From CAYOPZ01 sp964406005 (lineage in GTDB: Bacteria; Bacteroidota; Bacteroidia; Bacteroidales; SM23-62), in assembly GCA_964406005.1 (NCBI GenBank), contig CAYOPZ010000040.1, forward strand, positions 1 to 29,065: a stretch of 29,065 nt of DNA, given 5' to 3'. Numbering within the stretch: position 1 is the stretch's first letter; the number at the start of each line of letters is the position of its first letter. The notes beneath the pieces are model-generated. The model worked only from the letters and a program-made list of their open reading frames with translations. It searched no databases and had not been told where the DNA came from. Below are positions 25,792 to 29,065 of this stretch, piece by piece. The position numbers and the translations under genes were made by a program.

Positions 25792-27639
25792 TTATTTGCT
25801 GTTAAAATCATTGAGCAGGTATTGCAGATATGCCAGGCCCGTATCCGTAAATTTCAGGGAATCAGGGATCTCCTTAATCATGTAACTTTCCGTTGTAAGG
25901 CTGTATACCGTATAGGATGAATCATTGACAAACCCGACCCCGTCATTGAAAGTGTAAAATGCAAAGGATCTTGTTCCGGGTGACATCAGGTCTTTGCTGA
26001 ATTTAAAACCTTCTGCCGGCAGGTCAAGCTGGTCCAGCAGGGTAAGGGGGACATCCGTTTGCGATCCGTATTTTGTGATAACCGTATCCGTAACGGTCAG
26101 GGCTCCCCCGAGCCAGAGCATCGGGATCCGGAACCGGTTTTGTTCATGGGCGGATATATTGCCGATCCGGCAGCCATGATCTGCCATCAGAATGATCAGG
26201 GTCCTGTCCCACCAGTCCTTTGTCTTGGCCTTTTCAATGAAGTCCCCCAGGGATTTGTCGGTATAGTAAACCGAATTCCGGTATTTGTCCATATATGTGT
26301 TCATGGGAAAAACAGGCTCCATAGGCACGTCGAACGGGGTATGGCTCGAAAGCGTCAGCACCGCATGGAAGAAAGGGGTGGAAGCCCGGTCCGTCTCTTC
26401 CAGCAATCTTTCGAACAGAACATGATCCGGTACGCCCCAGCTCGACCTGGGTATGGACACGGGAAAATCCCTGTCGGATATGATGCGTTCAAAACCTCCG
26501 GTTATCAGGTAAGAATTGATATGGGCGAAATCTATATCGCCCCCGTAGAAGAAAGCGGAGTGGTATCCCGCCGTTTCCAGTATCCTGTTGAGGTTGGACA
26601 GTTTCCGGGCTTTTTCTTCATAATAGATGATACATGTACCGGGAATGGCCGGGTATCCTCCCAGCACCGCCCCGAGAGAACGGTCGGTCATAGTGCCGGA
26701 TGCATAAAACCTGTTGAAGAATATCCCTTCGGAGAGGTAATCGTTGAAATTCGGTGCGGCTTCCCCGTCCCCGCCCAGTTCCGACACTACGGGCTGTGCA
26801 AAGCTTTCGAGAAAGATCATGATGATATTCGGAGTTTTCGTGTTCAGCACGTGCATGGGATGATTTTCCGGTTCATACAGGGTCCCGACAATTTCTTGTA
26901 CTTCCGTGCCCGGGAAATATTCTGCAGATTGAGTAAGCTTATTGCTTTCTGTCAGGGTATAGAAAAGGTTCCAGACCGGGTTCACCGCAGCATGGTTGAC
27001 CAATTCAATCCGGCTGAAATACACTGAACCTGTATTTATGGGTGAAGTACCTATTCCGCCCCGGATGGGCAGAAGAAGCGCTGGCAGGATCAGTGTAAAG
27101 ACAGCCGTAACCCATCGCTTCCTTCCCGGGATTTCCGGCAGGGGCCGGGATACCCATTTCCGGTAGACCTGGAAATGAAGCAGGTATACAAGAAGGATGA
27201 CGAGCCCGAAAGCAAAAACCAGACTCAGCGGCGAAAGGGATGCCAGCATTTCGCCCGGTGTGGATATATAATCGAATACAGACCTGTCGATGGGGAAATT
27301 CCAGTACCTGTAAACAATAAGGTTCGTAAGATAAGCAAGTACCAGGCAAAGGAGGATCAGGAATGTATATATCCCGAGGACCCTTCCCATGTATTTCATC
27401 CTGATGAGTGTAAATACAATGATCAGGAAGGTCGGTACGATCAGTAAGTACCCGGTAAGGGATGCATCCATTTTTAATCCGTAAACCAGTGCCATAAGCC
27501 GGATCCCTGTTCCGGCATCCTGTGCAAAACTGCTGTAGAGTATCAGGAAAACGATCCTGAACAATACCTGGATAGCGAGTAGGAACAGGATGTATCTCAG
27601 ATAATATGAAAGATAGGATTTCATGGCAATCCGTCGCAT
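25792..27639 (-). CDS. LTA-synthase-family membrane phosphotransferase (sulfatase/alkaline phosphatase superfamily)
   Basis: 615 residues. Five or so hydrophobic helices fill residues 10-200, followed by a large extracytoplasmic catalytic domain. NIIMIFLESF holds the metal ligand Glu278. ASGTMTDRSL holds the nucleophile Thr (316 or 318). SSHTPFD gives His433, and MADHG gives Asp487 and His488. These match the metal-site layout of LtaS and related phosphoglycerol or phosphoethanolamine transferases. Bacteroidota have no lipoteichoic acid, so the product is probably a phosphoglycerol- or phosphoethanolamine-modified glycan or lipid. With phosphatidylglycerol as donor it would release diacylglycerol, which fits the lipid kinase gene 5 nt downstream. 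A second possible start is Met6 (27624). Confidence 0.92.
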   Translation of the reverse strand: MRRIAMKSYLSYYLRYILFLLAIQVLFRIVFLILYSSFAQDAGTGIRLMALVYGLKMDASLTGYLLIVPTFLIIVFTLIRMKYMGRVLGIYTFLILLCLVLAYLTNLIVYRYWNFPIDRSVFDYISTPGEMLASLSPLSLVFAFGLVILLVYLLHFQVYRKWVSRPLPEIPGRKRWVTAVFTLILPALLLPIRGGIGTSPINTGSVYFSRIELVNHAAVNPVWNLFYTLTESNKLTQSAEYFPGTEVQEIVGTLYEPENHPMHVLNTKTPNIIMIFLESFAQPVVSELGGDGEAAPNFNDYLSEGIFFNRFYASGTMTDRSLGAVLGGYPAIPGTCIIYYEEKARKLSNLNRILETAGYHSAFFYGGDIDFAHINSYLITGGFERIISDRDFPVSIPRSSWGVPDHVLFERLLEETDRASTPFFHAVLTLSSHTPFDVPMEPVFPMNTYMDKYRNSVYYTDKSLGDFIEKAKTKDWWDRTLIILMADHGCRIGNISAHEQNRFRIPMLWLGGALTVTDTVITKYGSQTDVPLTLLDQLDLPAEGFKFSKDLMSPGTRSFAFYTFNDGVGFVNDSSYTVYSLTTESYMIKEIPDSLKFTDTGLAYLQYLLNDFNSK

Positions 27640-27661
27640 CCGAAACTCAATGTTACTAAAA

Positions 27662-27698
27662 TAAAGTTAATGATTATTTAAAATAAGGGACAAATATA
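27662..27698 (-). promoter_or_regulatory. Candidate promoter(s) of the LTA-synthase/lipid-kinase operon
   Basis: On the minus strand, TTTG (27694-27691) and TAACTTTA (27669-27662, one mismatch to TAnnTTTG) are 21 nt apart. The same TTTG is also the end of TATATTTG (27698-27691), a perfect -7 match, but no -33 box stands 19 nt before it. Either would give a leader of roughly 15-45 nt before 27639. Confidence 0.4.
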
Positions 27699-27745
27699 AC
27701 TATTGGAACAAAGCGGCCGGATGGAATCATGCGATCCGGAAGCGA

Positions 27746-27779
27746 TTGTCAAATTAACCGGGTGGGTGAATTATCTGTG
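27746..27779 (+). promoter_or_regulatory. Weak promoter candidate of the aminotransferase gene
   Basis: TTG at 27746-27748 and TATCTGTG at 27772-27779 (one mismatch to TAnnTTTG) are 23 nt apart, at the long end of the accepted spacing. A start near 27786 would put the palindrome TTTCCGGCCGGAAA at the very 5' end of the leader. Confidence 0.3.
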
Positions 27780-27783
27780 AAAA

Positions 27784-27797
27784 TTTCCGGCCGGAAA
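27784..27797. promoter_or_regulatory. 14-nt perfect palindrome upstream of the aminotransferase gene
   Basis: TTTCCGGCCGGAAA is a perfect inverted repeat about 43 nt before the ATG at 27840 and directly after the promoter candidate. The position would suit a repressor site, but it could be chance in a GC-rich region. Confidence 0.25.
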
Positions 27798-27839
27798 AAC
27801 ATCCGGGTTTCCCTGTAAAATGTTAACTTATGTCTGATT

Positions 27840-29065
27840 ATGGCAAAGCAAAACCCCATAAACCTCAACCTGAATGTCAGGGGCCTTTCACCCTCGGCAA
27901 CCCTTGCCATCAATGAAAAATCGCAGGAGTTGCAGGCTCAGGGCAGGGAGGTTTACCGCCTGGGCCTGGGGGAGTCTCCCTTCCCGGTCCCGGAGAGGGT
28001 GGTACAGGCGCTGCGCGACAATGCACAACAGAAGTCCTATCTGCCTGTAAGGGGATTATTGCCCCTGCGCGAAGCCGTATCTTCTTTCAATCGAAGGACG
28101 GAAGGAATTGATACCCTGCCGGAAAACGTGATGATCGGCCCGGGATCGAAAGAGCTTATTTTCCTGCTGCAGCTGGTTTACTACGGGGACCTTGTGATCC
28201 CGACACCGTCATGGGTTTCCTATTCCCCGCAGGCCAGGATCGTTGGAAGGCACGTTTACTGGGTGCCGACATTTGCCGATAATTTCTGGAGACTGAGCCC
28301 CGATCAACTCGATAAGATATGCCGTACCGACCCTGAAAGGCCGCGGATCGTGATACTGAATTACCCTGCGAATCCATCCGGCTACACATATCCGCTTGAC
28401 CGCCTGAAAGAGCTCGCAAGGGTGGCAAGGAAATACAAGGTCATCCTGGTATCGGACGAGATATACGGCCTGTTGCATTTCAAGAACCAGCATGTATCGG
28501 TAGCCCGCTTCTACCCGGAAGGAACCATTGTCAGCTCGGGCCTGAGCAAATGGTGCGGGGCAGGCGGCTGGAGGCTGGGTACATTTTCCTTCCCGCCCAG
28601 TCTGAACTGGCTGTGTGATGCCATGGCCATCGTAGCCAGCGAAACCTATACCGCCACCAGCGCACCGATCCAATACGCAGCCATCACGGCCTTTAACGGG
28701 GGAGAAGACATCGAGGAGTACCTGTTCTACGTGCGGCACATCCTCAGGTCCCTGGCAAAATTCATGGTACATCAATTGAATGCGATCCAGGTCGATCTTC
28801 CCATGCCTCACGGAGCCTTTTACCTTTTCCCCGATTTCGGGATATACCGTAAAAAGCTGGCTGCCAAAGGAATTTATACTTCCGTAGAAATGTGCACGGT
28901 GCTACTCGAAGAAACCGGCATCGCCATGCTGCCCGGGTATGAGTTCGGAAGGGACCCGGCCGAACTGACGGCACGGATGGCCTTTGTGGATTTTGACGGG
29001 GATGCCGCCCTGAAGGCTGCGGTCAGGGATTACAGGCACAAGGAGATCGATGAATTGTTCATCCA
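27840..29065 (+). CDS. PLP-dependent class I/II aminotransferase (3' end beyond window)
   Basis: 408 codons are present and the frame is still open at the window edge. The fold-type I features are all visible. YRLGLGESPFPVP is the N-terminal substrate-side loop. NYPANPSGYTY contains Asn178. VSDEIYG holds Asp206, which pairs with the pyridine nitrogen. SSGLSKWCGAGGWRLG holds the Schiff-base Lys237. HGAFYLFPDF and the late LTARMAFVDFDG hold the likely carboxylate-binding Arg. The family includes aspartate and aromatic aminotransferases; the exact substrate cannot be assigned. The start ATG at 27840 is preferred because the first residues (MAKQNPINLNLNVRGL) read well; an ATG at 27830 is in another frame. 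It is divergent from the LTA-synthase operon across 200 nt. Confidence 0.92.
   Translation, partial: MAKQNPINLNLNVRGLSPSATLAINEKSQELQAQGREVYRLGLGESPFPVPERVVQALRDNAQQKSYLPVRGLLPLREAVSSFNRRTEGIDTLPENVMIGPGSKELIFLLQLVYYGDLVIPTPSWVSYSPQARIVGRHVYWVPTFADNFWRLSPDQLDKICRTDPERPRIVILNYPANPSGYTYPLDRLKELARVARKYKVILVSDEIYGLLHFKNQHVSVARFYPEGTIVSSGLSKWCGAGGWRLGTFSFPPSLNWLCDAMAIVASETYTATSAPIQYAAITAFNGGEDIEEYLFYVRHILRSLAKFMVHQLNAIQVDLPMPHGAFYLFPDFGIYRKKLAAKGIYTSVEMCTVLLEETGIAMLPGYEFGRDPAELTARMAFVDFDGDAALKAAVRDYRHKEIDELFI

Noticed and set aside
26059..27027. 322-codon plus-strand open frame
   Set aside because: It lies wholly antisense to the LTA-synthase-family gene, which has all its catalytic motifs; GC-rich codon bias opens the opposite frame.
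28209..28811. 200-codon minus-strand open frame
   Set aside because: Antisense to the aminotransferase gene, whose PLP motifs are complete; the translation has no family features.

Overview
The window looks like a chromosomal piece of a Bacteroidota (Bacteroidetes) bacterium. The evidence is a SusC/SusD outer-membrane pair, a reg_prop (two-component regulator propeller) histidine kinase, a giant secreted protein ending in a type IX secretion (T9SS) sorting domain, a DUF5916 protein, and several promoter candidates of the Bacteroidetes type (TTTG, about 19 nt, TAnnTTTG) instead of strong Shine-Dalgarno sites. No mobile element, CRISPR array or phage gene was seen.

Left part (1 to about 9.66 kb, more AT-rich). 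On the minus strand a SusC transporter is followed 13 nt later by its SusD lipoprotein, then by a strong intrinsic terminator built from a perfect 34-nt palindrome. Beyond that lies the 5' end of another exported protein cut by the window edge. Upstream of susC come a long gene-poor stretch, a tRNA-Gln(CUG) with its own promoter, and a plus-strand membrane sensor kinase with 14 propeller blades. The kinase has no receiver or DNA-binding domain of its own. It may sense the glycan handled by the SusCD pair, but its partner regulator is not in the window.

Middle (9.69 to 23.5 kb). The kinase converges on rsgA. rsgA is translationally coupled (ATGA overlap) to an upstream gene for a CBM9-like/DUF5916 outer-membrane protein. 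Divergent from that gene, across a 287-nt region with a promoter candidate in each direction, is a 9.8-kb gene for a roughly 3276-residue T9SS cargo. It contains fibronectin-like domains, a WDG-repeat propeller, a LamG domain, three tandem supramodules of exactly equal spacing (431 residues), a beta-helix, a fourth CBM9-like domain, Ig/PKD-like domains, a CUB domain and a sorting domain. Its base composition is strikingly mosaic.

Right part (23.5 to 29 kb, GC-rich). A sulfotransferase-like gene overlaps the 3' end of the giant gene convergently. Then come an Mth938-like protein, a minus-strand pair of an LTA-synthase-family phosphotransferase and a diacylglycerol-kinase-family lipid kinase (5-nt spacing), and divergently a PLP aminotransferase cut by the right edge. 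The LTA-synthase/lipid-kinase pair suggests local production and recycling of diacylglycerol.

The most unusual items are the giant modular protein with its composition islands, and the lipid phosphotransfer pair in an organism type that lacks lipoteichoic acid.
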